Below are positions 24,966 through 34,600 of a stretch of 64,000 bases of DNA, in pieces; position 1 is the first letter of the stretch, and each line of letters starts with the position of its first letter. The notes beneath the pieces are model-generated. The model was not told where the DNA came from. It searched no databases and saw only the letters and a list, made by a program, of their open reading frames with translations. Where the stretch lies: the NCBI GenBank assembly GCA_031366605.1, contig JANLOO010000021.1, forward strand, positions 6,057 through 70,056, given 5' to 3'. The stretch is from CALMEC01 sp031366605 (GTDB taxonomy: Bacteria > Actinomycetota > Thermoleophilia > Miltoncostaeales > Miltoncostaeaceae). The position numbers and the translations under genes are program-made.

Positions 24966-27164
24966 ATGCCGACTCAACGCCCAAACGTGCAACCGAGCCC
25001 GTCCACACCCACAATCCCGCCCTTCGCTGAGGCCCGTGGAACGCCGTGGGTGAGCGGGCCTGACCCCAAACGGCCGAGCACCGCATGGTGGGATGCACCG
25101 GTCACTGAGCTCACCGGAATCGGCCGGGTCACCGGCGAGCGCGCGGCCACCATGGGCATTGCGCGGGTCGGAGACCTGCTCGAGCACCTGCCCGTCCGCT
25201 ACCTGACCTACGACGATGCCCGCCCCCTGGGCGAGCTGTCCATCGATGAGGAGGCCACCGTCCGCGTGCGCATCGGACGCATCGCCGTGCGCCCGACGCG
25301 GAGCCGCAAACTGCGGATCGTCGAGGCCAGCGTGAGTGATGCGACCGGCGCCGCGATCGCCGTGTGGTTCAACCAGGAGTATTTGCTGCGCGTTCTCGAA
25401 CCGGGCCAGGAGGTCCTGTTGCGCGGGCGACTCGAACCCGGGCGCCCACCGAAACTGTTGGTCAAGGCCCACGAAGTTGTCGGGGGGCAGGGATCCGAGG
25501 GGCGCCACACCCAAGGGCTCGTGCCTGTCTACCCGGCCAGCGAAGCCTTGTCGGCACGCCGCCTGCGCGAGCTGGTCGATGCGGCACGCCCCTACTTGGG
25601 AGCCGCGGTCGAGAACCTGCCCGCATGGATGCGCCGGCGCCTGGACCTGCCGCACCAGGCGGATGCCCTCGCCGCAATCCACTTTCCGCGCACGACCCGT
25701 GAGGGCCGTCTCGGTCGCCGCCGCCTCGTCCTGGAGGAACTTGTGATCTTGCAGCTGGGCCTGGGCGCAGTCCGTCGCAACGAGCAGCTCGGTCGTCCGG
25801 CGCCCGCCCTGCGCGGTGACGGCGGGCTGCGTGCCGTCGTTCTGGCGGCCCTCCCGTTCACGCTGACAGCCGAACAGGCGCGGGTGACGGGCGAGATCGC
25901 GCGTGACCTGCAACGTGACCGTCCCATGCGGCGACTGCTGCAGGGCGAGGTCGGCTCGGGCAAGACCGTGGTCGCGGCGCTCGCGATCTGCCAGGCCGTC
26001 GAGGCGGGGCGCCAAGCCGCGTTGCTCGTCCCGACCGAGACGCTGGCCGACCAACACCTGCGGACGCTCGATGCGGTGCTGGCACCTGCCGGCATCACAC
26101 CCGTCCTCGTGACCGGCCGCGTCTCCGCAAGCGAGCGCGAGCATCGGCGTCTGGCGCTTCGGTCGGGCACCGCCACGGTCGCGATCGGGACCCAGGCGCT
26201 GCTCTTCGAACGCGCGGCGTTTGCGCGGCTGGGACTGGTGGTCGTTGATGAGCAACACCGGTTCGGCGTCGAACAGCGCCAGGCCCTGGCCGATCGCGCG
26301 ACCGACGCCGGGGACGACGCGGCCGCGCACCTGTTGTACATGACCGCGACGCCGATCCCACGCACCCTTGCCCTGACGGCCTACGGTGATCTGCGCGTCT
26401 CGACGATCCGCGGCCGCCCACCAGGTCGCCAACCCGTGGAGACCCTCTGGATCAGAGAACCACAGCGCGACGACGCCTACGAACGCATTCGTCAGCAGCT
26501 TCGCGCCGGTCGCCAGGGATACGTCATCTGCCCTCGGGTGGAGGGTGGCGAGGAGGCCCTGGCACGCGCAGCCGTCGACGAGGCCGAACGCCTGCGCCGG
26601 GGGCCGTTTGCCGCATTCAACGTGGGGCTCGCGCACGGCGCACTGAAGGGCGACGACAAGCGCGCCGCGATGACCGCGTTCGCGAATGGGCAGACAGACC
26701 TGCTCGTGGCAACCACCGTCGTCGAGGTCGGGATCGACGTCCCCAACGCCACCATCATGGTGATCGAGGACGCCGATCAGTTCGGTCTGGCGCAGTTGCA
26801 CCAACTGCGCGGTCGCGTCGGTCGTGGCGCGGACCTGGGCACGTGCATTTTGTTTGCGGAACCATCAACCGACGAGGGACAACGCCGGCTGGAGGCAATC
26901 ACGCAGACCCACGACGGGTTCCGCCTCGCCGAATTGGACCTGGAACTGCGTGGAGAGGGCGCCGTGCTCGGCGTACGGCAATCAGGACCCACGGATTTGC
27001 GGTTCGCCCGGCTCACACGTGACCGCCGCGAACTCGCCGAGGCACGCCAAATCGCGCGGAGAACCTTGCGTGACGACCCCCGGCTGGAGCGCCCCGAACA
27101 CAGCTTGCTGCGCCGAGCCGTGCTCGCGCGCTTCGCCGAGCTTCCACGGCTGCTGGACGCATGA
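24966..27164 (+). CDS. recG: ATP-dependent DNA helicase RecG
   Basis: Branch-migrating helicase that rescues stalled forks and processes Holliday junctions. From ATG 24966 the protein is 732 residues: an N-terminal wedge/OB domain, helicase domain 1 with LLQGEVGSGKTVVA near 325 and DEQHRFGVEQR near 427, MTATPIPRTLAL near 457, and domain 2 with VVEVGIDVPNA and QLRGRVGRG. The start is uncertain because the frame stays open further upstream across the rpmB start; ATG 24921 is an alternative. It overlaps rsmD by ATGA. Confidence 0.94.
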   Translation: MPTQRPNVQPSPSTPTIPPFAEARGTPWVSGPDPKRPSTAWWDAPVTELTGIGRVTGERAATMGIARVGDLLEHLPVRYLTYDDARPLGELSIDEEATVRVRIGRIAVRPTRSRKLRIVEASVSDATGAAIAVWFNQEYLLRVLEPGQEVLLRGRLEPGRPPKLLVKAHEVVGGQGSEGRHTQGLVPVYPASEALSARRLRELVDAARPYLGAAVENLPAWMRRRLDLPHQADALAAIHFPRTTREGRLGRRRLVLEELVILQLGLGAVRRNEQLGRPAPALRGDGGLRAVVLAALPFTLTAEQARVTGEIARDLQRDRPMRRLLQGEVGSGKTVVAALAICQAVEAGRQAALLVPTETLADQHLRTLDAVLAPAGITPVLVTGRVSASEREHRRLALRSGTATVAIGTQALLFERAAFARLGLVVVDEQHRFGVEQRQALADRATDAGDDAAAHLLYMTATPIPRTLALTAYGDLRVSTIRGRPPGRQPVETLWIREPQRDDAYERIRQQLRAGRQGYVICPRVEGGEEALARAAVDEAERLRRGPFAAFNVGLAHGALKGDDKRAAMTAFANGQTDLLVATTVVEVGIDVPNATIMVIEDADQFGLAQLHQLRGRVGRGADLGTCILFAEPSTDEGQRRLEAITQTHDGFRLAELDLELRGEGAVLGVRQSGPTDLRFARLTRDRRELAEARQIARRTLRDDPRLERPEHSLLRRAVLARFAELPRLLDA

Positions 27165-27721
27165 GGGTCGTCGCCGGTCAGTACGGGGGACGCACGTTGG
27201 TCGCTCCGCGCGGGGGATCGACGCGGCCCACCAGCGACCGCGTCCGCGAGGCCCTCTTCTCGATCATCGGATCGGTGGAGGGTGTGCACGTGCTCGATCT
27301 GTTCGCCGGCTCAGGCGCGCTCGGAATCGAGGCGCTCTCGCGCGGGGCGGCATCGACGACGTTCGTGGATTCTTCGCGGGCTGCCATCACCGCGATACGC
27401 GCCAACACTGCGATGGTCGACGATGCGAGCCGCGTCCGGGTGATGCCGATCGATTGGCAGGCGGCGCTCCGCGCAGAGCGCAGCGCGGGCCGAATCTACG
27501 GCTTGTGCCTGCTGGACCCGCCTTATAGCGTCCTGCCCCGCATCGCGGGCCGCCTCGGCGCGGCCCTCGCGCCGGTCCTGTCGGATGGCGCTACGCTGGT
27601 CGTCGAACATGCAGCAGCAACCGGGCCGGTCGAACTCGAGGATCTTCTGGTCGCAGACCGCACAGACCGCACATACGGAGGCACGGGGATCACAGTCATG
27701 CGCATCGGGGCATCAGGGTGA
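27161..27721 (+). CDS. rsmD: 16S rRNA (guanine-966-N2) methyltransferase RsmD
   Basis: A 186-residue SAM-dependent methyltransferase. It has the family N-terminus MRVVAGQYGGRTL, PTSDRVREALFSI, the SAM site DLFAGSGALGIEALSRGA near 46 and catalytic LLDPPY near 117. It overlaps recG (ATGA) and coaD (GTGA), giving the common recG-rsmD-coaD run. Confidence 0.95.
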   Translation: MRVVAGQYGGRTLVAPRGGSTRPTSDRVREALFSIIGSVEGVHVLDLFAGSGALGIEALSRGAASTTFVDSSRAAITAIRANTAMVDDASRVRVMPIDWQAALRAERSAGRIYGLCLLDPPYSVLPRIAGRLGAALAPVLSDGATLVVEHAAATGPVELEDLLVADRTDRTYGGTGITVMRIGASG

Positions 27722-28224
27722 GCGAGCGACGCATCGTCGTGTGCCCGGGCAGTTACGATCCGGTCACCTATGGGCACGTCGACGTCATCCAGCGCGCATC
27801 GGGGTTGTTCGACGAGGTGGTGGTCGGCGTCGTGATCGGATCGACTCGCAAGAGGTACATGTTCGACACGGACGTGCGCATCAACTTCGTCCGTGACGCG
27901 GTCGCCCATCTGGACAACGTCCGAGTCGAAGGCTTCAATATGTTGGTCAGCGAGTTCGCGCGGCAGATCGGGGCGTGCGCGCTGGTGAAGGGCCTTCGGG
28001 CCATCTCGGACTTTGACTACGAGTTCCAGATGGCACAGATCAACAAGGGACTGGCTCCCGAAATCGAGACGGTGTACCTTCCGGCATCCGCCAAGTACAG
28101 CTTCCTCAGCTCCAGCGGAGTCCGCGAAATCGCGGTCTGGGGAGGTTCCGTCGACGATTGGGTCCCGGCCAACGTGGTCGAAGCGTTTCGGCACATGGTT
28201 GGCACACACCACGAGGAGGACTGA
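27718..28224 (+). CDS. coaD: Phosphopantetheine adenylyltransferase
   Basis: Penultimate step of coenzyme A synthesis, transferring AMP to 4'-phosphopantetheine. The 168-residue nucleotidyltransferase has PGSYDPVTYGHVD (TxGH motif at residues 16-19), VKGLRAISDFDYEFQMA near 90 and SFLSSSGVRE near 125. GTG overlaps the rsmD stop. Typical length. Confidence 0.97.
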   Translation: MSERRIVVCPGSYDPVTYGHVDVIQRASGLFDEVVVGVVIGSTRKRYMFDTDVRINFVRDAVAHLDNVRVEGFNMLVSEFARQIGACALVKGLRAISDFDYEFQMAQINKGLAPEIETVYLPASAKYSFLSSSGVREIAVWGGSVDDWVPANVVEAFRHMVGTHHEED

Positions 28225-28230
28225 CAACTC

Positions 28231-28737
28231 TTGGACGTACTCGCGCTGATTGACAAGCTCGACGACCTCATCCACAACGCGCGCACCGTGCCGTTTTCGG
28301 ACAAGGTCGCGATTGAACGGGAGGAGATCTACGAGCTGCTCGACCAGATGCGCTCCACGATCCCTGAGGAGATCAAGCAATCCCGCTGGATCGTCAAGGA
28401 GCGGCAGGAGATGCTCGCCGAGGCCAAGCGCGAAGCCGACCGTCTGGTGGCTGACGCACGCGACAAGGCCGCGCAGGAGGCGTCGCAGGAGGAAATCGTC
28501 AAGCGCGCGGAGCGTGAGGCCGCACAGGTGCTCGAAGAGGCGCGGGTTCGTGAACGTGAGGTGCGTCTCGGTGCCGAGGACTACGCCGACGAGGTGTTGT
28601 CGACGCTCGAGGTCAATCTCGGCAAGTTCCTGGCAGCCGTCCAACGTGGGCGTGAGCGCCTCCAACGCGGCGGTGGTGGCACCGACGGATCCGGCCAGGC
28701 GATCCCCGAGCCGATCGCACCTCCTGACCAGCGCTGA
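28231..28737 (+). CDS. DivIVA-like coiled-coil protein (SepIVA type)
   Basis: A 168-residue protein with a short N-terminal DivIVA-like region (MDVLALIDKLDDLIHNAR), the EEIYELLDQMRSTIPEEIKQ block, then a long charged coiled coil and a Gly/Pro-rich tail. In Mycobacterium tuberculosis the septal protein SepIVA (Rv2927c) lies beside the DUF177 and rnc genes, the same neighbourhood as here, so a role in division or polar growth is likely. TTG start ten bases after GAGGAGGA. Symbol left empty because orthology is inferred from context. Confidence 0.8.
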   Translation: MDVLALIDKLDDLIHNARTVPFSDKVAIEREEIYELLDQMRSTIPEEIKQSRWIVKERQEMLAEAKREADRLVADARDKAAQEASQEEIVKRAEREAAQVLEEARVREREVRLGAEDYADEVLSTLEVNLGKFLAAVQRGRERLQRGGGGTDGSGQAIPEPIAPPDQR

Positions 28738-28746
28738 CCGACGGGT

Positions 28747-29343
28747 ATGAGCGGGATCACTCCGAAACGGCGACCCCGAGGGGGGACGAGCCGGCGTGAG
28801 GAGGGCTCGCGCGCGTTTGACCTGCGGACGCTGGAGCTGACGCCCGGTCAGGCGCGTGAGTTCGCGTTGGCGATCCCCGTCGAGGACATCGTGCTGGCGG
28901 GGCAGCGGTACGTCGCCCATCCGGGCGAGCCCGTCGCCCAGGTTGAGGTCTCCCAGTCATCGTCGGGCTGGCACTTCCGCCTGCGGGTCGCGACCGAACT
29001 GGTCGGGCCCTGCTGGCGGTGTCTCAACGACGCCCATGTCCCGTTGCAGGCCGAAAGCCGTGACTACTCCGCATATGACCGTCCCTACAGCGAGGGCTAC
29101 GACGAGGACCTGGATTGTGAATACCTGACCGGTGAGGACCTGGACGTCATCGCGATGGCGCGTGACGCGCTGGTGGACTTGTTACCCGCACGCATCCTCT
29201 GCCGCCAGGACTGCGCCGGCCTCTGCCCGACATGCGGCGCCGACCTCAACGCAGGTCCCTGCAGTTGTCCACCGGCGGCCACCGACAGCCGATGGGCGGC
29301 ACTCCAAGAGATCGCCGAACGTCTCACGGCCGGGGAGGGTTAG
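28747..29343 (+). CDS. YceD/DUF177 family protein
   Basis: A 198-residue protein of the family always found before rpmF and implicated in 23S rRNA metabolism. It has the conserved central GPCWRCLNDAHVPL block and a C-terminal zinc-type cluster CRQDCAGLCPTCGADLN. Ten bases after the SepIVA-like gene. The DUF177-rpmF-plsX-acpP-rnc-smc run is a classical order. Confidence 0.93.
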   Translation: MSGITPKRRPRGGTSRREEGSRAFDLRTLELTPGQAREFALAIPVEDIVLAGQRYVAHPGEPVAQVEVSQSSSGWHFRLRVATELVGPCWRCLNDAHVPLQAESRDYSAYDRPYSEGYDEDLDCEYLTGEDLDVIAMARDALVDLLPARILCRQDCAGLCPTCGADLNAGPCSCPPAATDSRWAALQEIAERLTAGEG

Positions 29344-29386
29344 ACTCCCGGAGGGTCGCGAGGTGGCGCCGCCCGCGCGGAATCGC

Positions 29387-29392
29387 TACCCT
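29387..29392 (+). promoter_or_regulatory. Possible -10 box (TACCCT) before rpmF
   Basis: TACCCT ends 38 bases before the rpmF GTG, giving a leader of about 32 bases that includes a GAAGGA ribosome site. Similar spacing is seen before acpP and rplS. Confidence 0.3.
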
Positions 29393-29430
29393 TCCGCGGC
29401 CGACACCTCCGACGAAGGACCCGAGACACC

Positions 29431-29610
29431 GTGGCTGTTCCGAAGCGAAAGACCTCCCGTCAGCGGCGCGACACGCGCAGGGCGACGCACTCCATCGAGG
29501 CTGCGCGTCTCGGCAGTTGCCCGCGGTGCACGAGCCCGATCCGTCCCCACCACGTGTGCGTGGTGTGCGGGTACTACCGCGGCCGACAGGTCGTCGACGT
29601 CGGGGAATAG
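29431..29610 (+). CDS. rpmF: 50S ribosomal protein L32
   Basis: A 59-residue ribosomal protein starting at GTG 29431 (MAVPKRKTSRQRRDTRRA, the family N-terminus). Zinc-binding cysteines are CPRC and CVVC. A GAAGGA ribosome site lies upstream. It falls between the DUF177 gene and plsX, as expected. Confidence 0.96.
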   Translation: MAVPKRKTSRQRRDTRRATHSIEAARLGSCPRCTSPIRPHHVCVVCGYYRGRQVVDVGE

Positions 29611-29634
29611 TCGGTGCCGCCTCCGGGCGGGTCG

Positions 29635-30633
29635 ATGAACGCACCCGTCACGATCGCGCTGGACGCGATGGGCGGGGATCGAGCACCCACGGAGCCCGTT
29701 CGCGGCGCGATCGCTGCTGCGCGTGCCGGCGTACGCGTTCTGCTGGTCGGCGACCAGGCGACCCTGACCGCCGAACTCGCTGCGCAGGGCGGTGCCCCTG
29801 AGGGAATCCAAGTCGTGCACGCGTCGGACATCGTCGGCTCTCATGAGGATGGCGCCAAGGCCGTTCGCGCCAAACCCGAGTCGTCGCTCGTCGTCGCGTG
29901 CAAGCTCGTCGCGGATGGGACCGCGCAGGGTGTGATGTCACCGGGCAACACGGGAGCCACCCTCGCCGCGGCGACGTTGTACATCCGCCGTCTGCCCGGT
30001 GTCATCAGGCCCGGTATCGCGGCTGTGCTGCCAAGCGCCCGCGGGCCTGTCGTCCTGCTCGACGCGGGCGCCAACCACGAAAGTCGCACGGAGTACTTGC
30101 AGCAGTTCGCCGTGATGGGCCGCCTGCTGTCGCGTGACGTGCTGCAGATCCCGGAGCCACGCGTCGGTTTGCTCTCGATCGGCGAGGAGTCGGGCAAAGG
30201 CAGCGAGCTGGTTCAGCAGACATATGCGGCCCTCGAGGGCACCGAGGGGTTTGTCGGCAACGTCGAAGGTCGTGACATCCCTCAAGGGTCGGTCGACGTC
30301 GTGGTGACCGACGGGTTTACCGGCAACGTCGCGCTCAAGCTCTACGAGGGTGCCGGGGCGGTCATGTTCAACGAGATCAAGCTGACGCTCAACACCTCCC
30401 TGCGCGGCAAGTTGGGCGGCCTACTCGCACGTCCGGCGATTCGGCGGCTTCGCGCCAAGTTCGATGTGGACGAGTACGGCGGCGCCTACCTGGTCGGGGT
30501 CCGCGGCCTGGTCGTGATCGGCCACGGCAACGCGAGCGGCTACGCCATCGCAAACGCGCTCCACCTGTGTGCGCGGGGTGTCCACGCCCAACTGGTCCAA
30601 CGCATCGAAGCGGGACTCGCCCCACCCGCGTAG
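29635..30633 (+). CDS. plsX: Phosphate acyltransferase PlsX
   Basis: Makes acyl-phosphate from acyl-ACP for phospholipid synthesis. 332 residues from ATG 29635, with IALDAMGGDRAP at the N-terminus, GVMSPGNTGATLA near 100, NxE-type GANHESR near 145, NVEGRDIPQG near 214 and VVTDGFTGNVALK near 224. The frame is also open to 29614, but ATG 29635 gives the family N-terminus. It precedes acpP, its substrate carrier. Confidence 0.96.
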   Translation: MNAPVTIALDAMGGDRAPTEPVRGAIAAARAGVRVLLVGDQATLTAELAAQGGAPEGIQVVHASDIVGSHEDGAKAVRAKPESSLVVACKLVADGTAQGVMSPGNTGATLAAATLYIRRLPGVIRPGIAAVLPSARGPVVLLDAGANHESRTEYLQQFAVMGRLLSRDVLQIPEPRVGLLSIGEESGKGSELVQQTYAALEGTEGFVGNVEGRDIPQGSVDVVVTDGFTGNVALKLYEGAGAVMFNEIKLTLNTSLRGKLGGLLARPAIRRLRAKFDVDEYGGAYLVGVRGLVVIGHGNASGYAIANALHLCARGVHAQLVQRIEAGLAPPA

Positions 30634-30678
30634 CCCGTGTTGGAGGCGGCGTGTGGATACCTCGTCCGCAAGCGTTGG

Positions 30679-30684
30679 TAACGT
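30679..30684 (+). promoter_or_regulatory. Possible -10 box (TAACGT) before acpP
   Basis: TAACGT ends 39 bases before the acpP GTG. A purine-rich AAGGGA ribosome site lies within the predicted leader. Confidence 0.3.
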
Positions 30685-30723
30685 CCCCACGCATCAGGCA
30701 ACGCAAGCTGCGAAGGGATACGA

Positions 30724-30969
30724 GTGGACCGCGAGACAGCGTTCGAACAGGTCAAGGGAATCATCGTCGACCAGCTCGGCGTGAGCCCCGACGAGGTGCG
30801 CGATGAAGCGTCGTTCCAGGAGGACCTCAACGCCGATTCGCTCGACCTGGTCGAGCTCATCATGAGCATGGAGGACAAGTTCGGCGTCAAGATCCCTGAC
30901 GAGGACGCAGAAAAGATCCTGACCGTCAGCGACGCCGTTGACTACGTCGTCGCGTCCGCCGGGGGCTGA
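30724..30969 (+). CDS. acpP: Acyl carrier protein
   Basis: An 81-residue acidic carrier for fatty-acid synthesis. The phosphopantetheine-attachment site is DSLDLVELIM with the modified Ser near residue 39; MEDKFGVKIPDEDAE is the conserved helix region. GTG start after AAGGGA. The stop is TGA followed by C, and the frame beyond it stays open directly into rnc (see findings). Confidence 0.97.
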   Translation: MDRETAFEQVKGIIVDQLGVSPDEVRDEASFQEDLNADSLDLVELIMSMEDKFGVKIPDEDAEKILTVSDAVDYVVASAGG

Positions 30970-31056
30970 CACACGTCATCGACACCGACCAAATCGCCCC
31001 TTGGTCTTTCGCAACTGGCACTCCTGCTGTCGCCCGAGCGGCGCACGGAGACGCTC

Positions 31057-31674
31057 ATGCATCGTTCGTGGGCGCCGTCGCGCGCCGTCTCGTATGAGCG
31101 GCTGGAGTTCCTCGGCGACGTCGTGCTCGAGCTCGTCGTGACGTCCGAGCTGCTGACCCGTCACCCGGAGGCGTCCGAAGGAGACCTGGCGTGGATGCGC
31201 CAGCAGATCGTCGCGCGCGAAGCGTGTGCGTCGGTGGCGCGCGACCTGGGCCTTGTGGAGCAGTTCATCACCGGGTCGCCCAACCGCCAGCGCACGACGG
31301 CGCGTGACATGGCCGGGCAGGTCAGCGTGCAGGCGGCGCTCATCGAAGCGTTGATCGGGGCGTGCTGGACGGACCTGGGCCAGGAGTGCACGACACCGGC
31401 GGTGCTCGATGCCTTCGAGACGGTCATCGGCGCGGCGACGTTGGGTCAACGTGACGCCAAGACCGCGCTGCAGGAGCTGGCCGCGAGCGACAAGCTCGAG
31501 GTCCGCTATGAGCTTGTGGGGCGCGACGGCCCTCCGCACGCACGTATTTTCACGACTCGCGTGTTGGTCGGGGGAAACGAAGCGGGGAAGGGCGCAGGCA
31601 GCTCCAAGCAGGCATCCGAGCAGGCCGCCGCAACCGAGGCCATCGCGGGACTCACCGGGACGACATCATGCTGA
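31057..31674 (+). CDS. rnc: Ribonuclease III, start uncertain and one catalytic residue changed
   Basis: Cleaves double-stranded RNA in rRNA processing. From ATG 31057 it is 205 residues: the signature ERLEFLGDVVLEL (residues 15-27) keeps the first metal-binding acidic residues, and a C-terminal dsRNA-binding domain (DAKTALQELAAS onwards) is present. Two oddities stand out. Homology begins upstream of the ATG (LSQLALLLSPERRTETL), yet that stretch has no ATG, GTG or TTG. And AALIEALIGA has Ala where E. coli RNase III has Asp114, although the following Glu117 is kept. It overlaps smc by seven bases. Identity as RNase III is firm; activity is less sure. Confidence 0.88.
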   Translation: MHRSWAPSRAVSYERLEFLGDVVLELVVTSELLTRHPEASEGDLAWMRQQIVAREACASVARDLGLVEQFITGSPNRQRTTARDMAGQVSVQAALIEALIGACWTDLGQECTTPAVLDAFETVIGAATLGQRDAKTALQELAASDKLEVRYELVGRDGPPHARIFTTRVLVGGNEAGKGAGSSKQASEQAAATEAIAGLTGTTSC

Positions 31675-34600
31675 GACGGGTCAAGATCCGCGGTTTCAAG
31701 TCGTTTGCCGGGGATGTGACCCTGGAATTGGGGCCCGGGCTCAACGTCATCGTCGGTCCGAACGGGTCCGGCAAGAGCAACTTTGCCGAGGCCATCGTGT
31801 GGGCACTCGGTGAGCAGCGGGCAGGCAAGCTCCGCGCACCGGGTATGGGCGACATCCTGTATCAGGGTGGCGCAACCCGTCCGCCCGCCGGCCTGGCCGA
31901 GGTCGCGTTGCAGTTCGATGGTGAGCAGGACGGACCCGCCGAGGTCGAGGTGGGGCGTCGCCTGACCCGCGCCGGTGACTCCGACTACCGTGTCAACGGT
32001 GGCTCGTGCCGCCTGCTCGACCTGCAAGAAGCCTTGTCGGCGCGGGGGCTTGGAGGCGACTCGTTGGCCGTCATCCGGCAGGGGCAGGTCGAGGCCCTCG
32101 CGACGAGCAAGCCCGGAGAGCGTCGCGCCATGTTGGACGAGGCCGCCGGCGTGGGAGTCGCAAAGCGCCGACGGCGTCGCGCCGAGCAAAAGTTGACGCG
32201 GGTCGCCGAGAAGCTCGACCGCGCGCGTGATCTTGCGACCGAACTCTCGTCGCGTGCCCGGTCGCTCGAGCGCCAGGCACGGGCGGCCGAACGCGCCGCC
32301 GCCCTCGAGACCGAGATCGCAGAGCTGCGCGACACGGAACGTGCGGCACGCGCCGTCGCGGCCGCCGTCGCGCTGCAGAGCGCCGGTGCCACACACGTCG
32401 TCCAAGTCGACGCGGATCGTGAGGTCCGCGAGATGCTCGACGCTGCGCGTTCGCTGCGTGTGGTCGAAACCGACGCGCGCGCACAGGCCGTCGTGGTGTT
32501 GGAGCAGGCAGAGGTGCTGGCTGCGACATTGGGCGGTGCAGCCGATCGGGTTGGCGGTCGGGCAGAGCTGGCGCACGAGCGCCTGGTCGAGCTCGAAGCT
32601 CGTCAGGAACGGTTGGGAAAGGCCCGCGCAGATGCCGCGCGGCGTCTGGTCGAATTGCAGGAGCAGGACGACGCGCTGGTTGGCCGGCTCGCCCAGGCCG
32701 CCGCGCTGCTGACCGCGGCCCAGACTGCGGCACATGCGGCTGAGGAAGCCGAGATCGCGTTGCGGGGGGTCGAACTCGAGGCCACGGAGGCAGTGCGACG
32801 CATGGGTGCCGAGATCGCAACGTGTGATGGCGCGGTCACGGACGGCGAACGTCGTCTGACCGTCGCCCGCGAGGCGATCGCACGCGCGCAGACCGCCCTT
32901 GGCCAGATGGCGTTGGACATGCCCGAGTCCCTGCCGCGTGCGGAGCGGCGGGACGAGATCGCGACACAACGGGTCGAACGCGATCGTGCGCGTCTGGCCA
33001 GCGTCACCGCGACGTTTGAAGACCGCACCGCCGAGCTCCGCGGCGCTGAGCAGCGCCATCGCGACGCCGCCGCCGAGGCGCGACGCCTGGCACCCGAGGA
33101 AGGCGATGCACCGCGAGGTGCCCTGGGCGACGGCCTTGAGGTCGAGGCCGGTCTCGAGCGGGCGGTTGCGGGTGCGCTGGGTGCGTTTGCGGACGCGGCG
33201 GTCGCCCCTGGGGTTCCCGACGCACGAGTGCTGATCGATGATGGCGCGACGGCGGTGGTCATCCCCGCGTCAGCACGCACGCAGGGAACGGGTCCCGCCG
33301 GTGCGCGGCCGTTGTCGCAAGTGATCGTGGCGTGTCCGGCAGCCAGCCGTACCCACGTCGAGCGCCTGCTGGCGGATGTGTGGCTTGTCGATGACTTGGA
33401 CGCGATTCGTCCCACTGACATCGGCGTGTTCGTCAACCGCGACGGCGTCGTGCTGCGCCCTGTCGACGGCACCGTCACAACGAGTGGCGGCGCCTGGGCG
33501 CGCAACGCGCTGTATCGCCGTGCACTCGACGTCGCGGAAGCGGCCCAAACGGAGGTCGCGGGGTTTGTTCAGGCGGTCGCCGTCGCAGCTGATGAGCGCG
33601 ACCGGGTCCGTCTTCGTGCCACGGCGACGGAGCGCTCCGCGGCCAGAATTGCCGAGCGTCTTGGGGCCGAGCGCGCCCAGGCCGCGGCCAGGGCCGAGCG
33701 GCTCGAACGGCTGCGTGCCGATGCCGAGGCAGCCCACCATCAGGCGACCGAGGCGCAGCGGGCAACCGACGAAGCCCGTGCCCGCAGTCAGGAACTTGCG
33801 CAGGTCTTGAGCGGCGCGCAGCAGCAGGTCGAGCAGGCCCGCCAGGCTGCGCAGATCGGGGCGACCGAGCTGGAGCGCCTGCGAGGCGAGCTTCGTGAGG
33901 CGCGGACCGGCGCAGCGGTTGTCGATGCGCAAGCCGCCGAGATTCAGGCGCAAGCGGCGGCGGCTCGCGCCCTCGTGGGTGCTGCTGACACGCTGCCGGC
34001 CGATCTCGCGCTGGTTGCCCGTGGCGCGTCGGCCCTTCAGGCGGCCACCGAGCAGCTGGCCCCACGTGTTGCAACCGCCAGGGCCGAGGTCAGCGCGTCG
34101 CGAGGTGCGTTCACGACGGCCGAGGAGCGGCTGTCAGAGGCACTGCGCACCGTCGAGGCCGCTGAGGCCGCGGCGACCGACGTCCGCGAGCGACTGCACG
34201 CGGCCGAAGTCGAGCTGCGCCTCGCCGAGGAACGGGCGACTGAGGCAGGGCCCGTCCCCGAAGTCGTTCCCGACGAGCCGCTCGACCCTGATGAGGTTGC
34301 GGCACACCTGGCCGACCTGGAACGCCGCCGCCTTGGCATCGGCGCGGTCAACGAACTCGCGGCGACAGAACGCATCGAACTCGCCGAGCGCGAGGCCCAT
34401 ATCGACGAGCAGGTCAAGGATCTGCACGAGAGCGGCGAGGCCCTGCGCGGGCACCTGGGTGAGCTGGACGCCGCGGTGGGCGAGGGCTTTGAGGCGATCT
34501 TCCAGGCGGTGTCCGAACGCTTTTCCGAGGTCGTCGGTCTGCTGTTCCCCGGAGGCACCGGCAGGCTGCGGCTCGTCGAGCCCGATGAGGAGGGCGGCGA

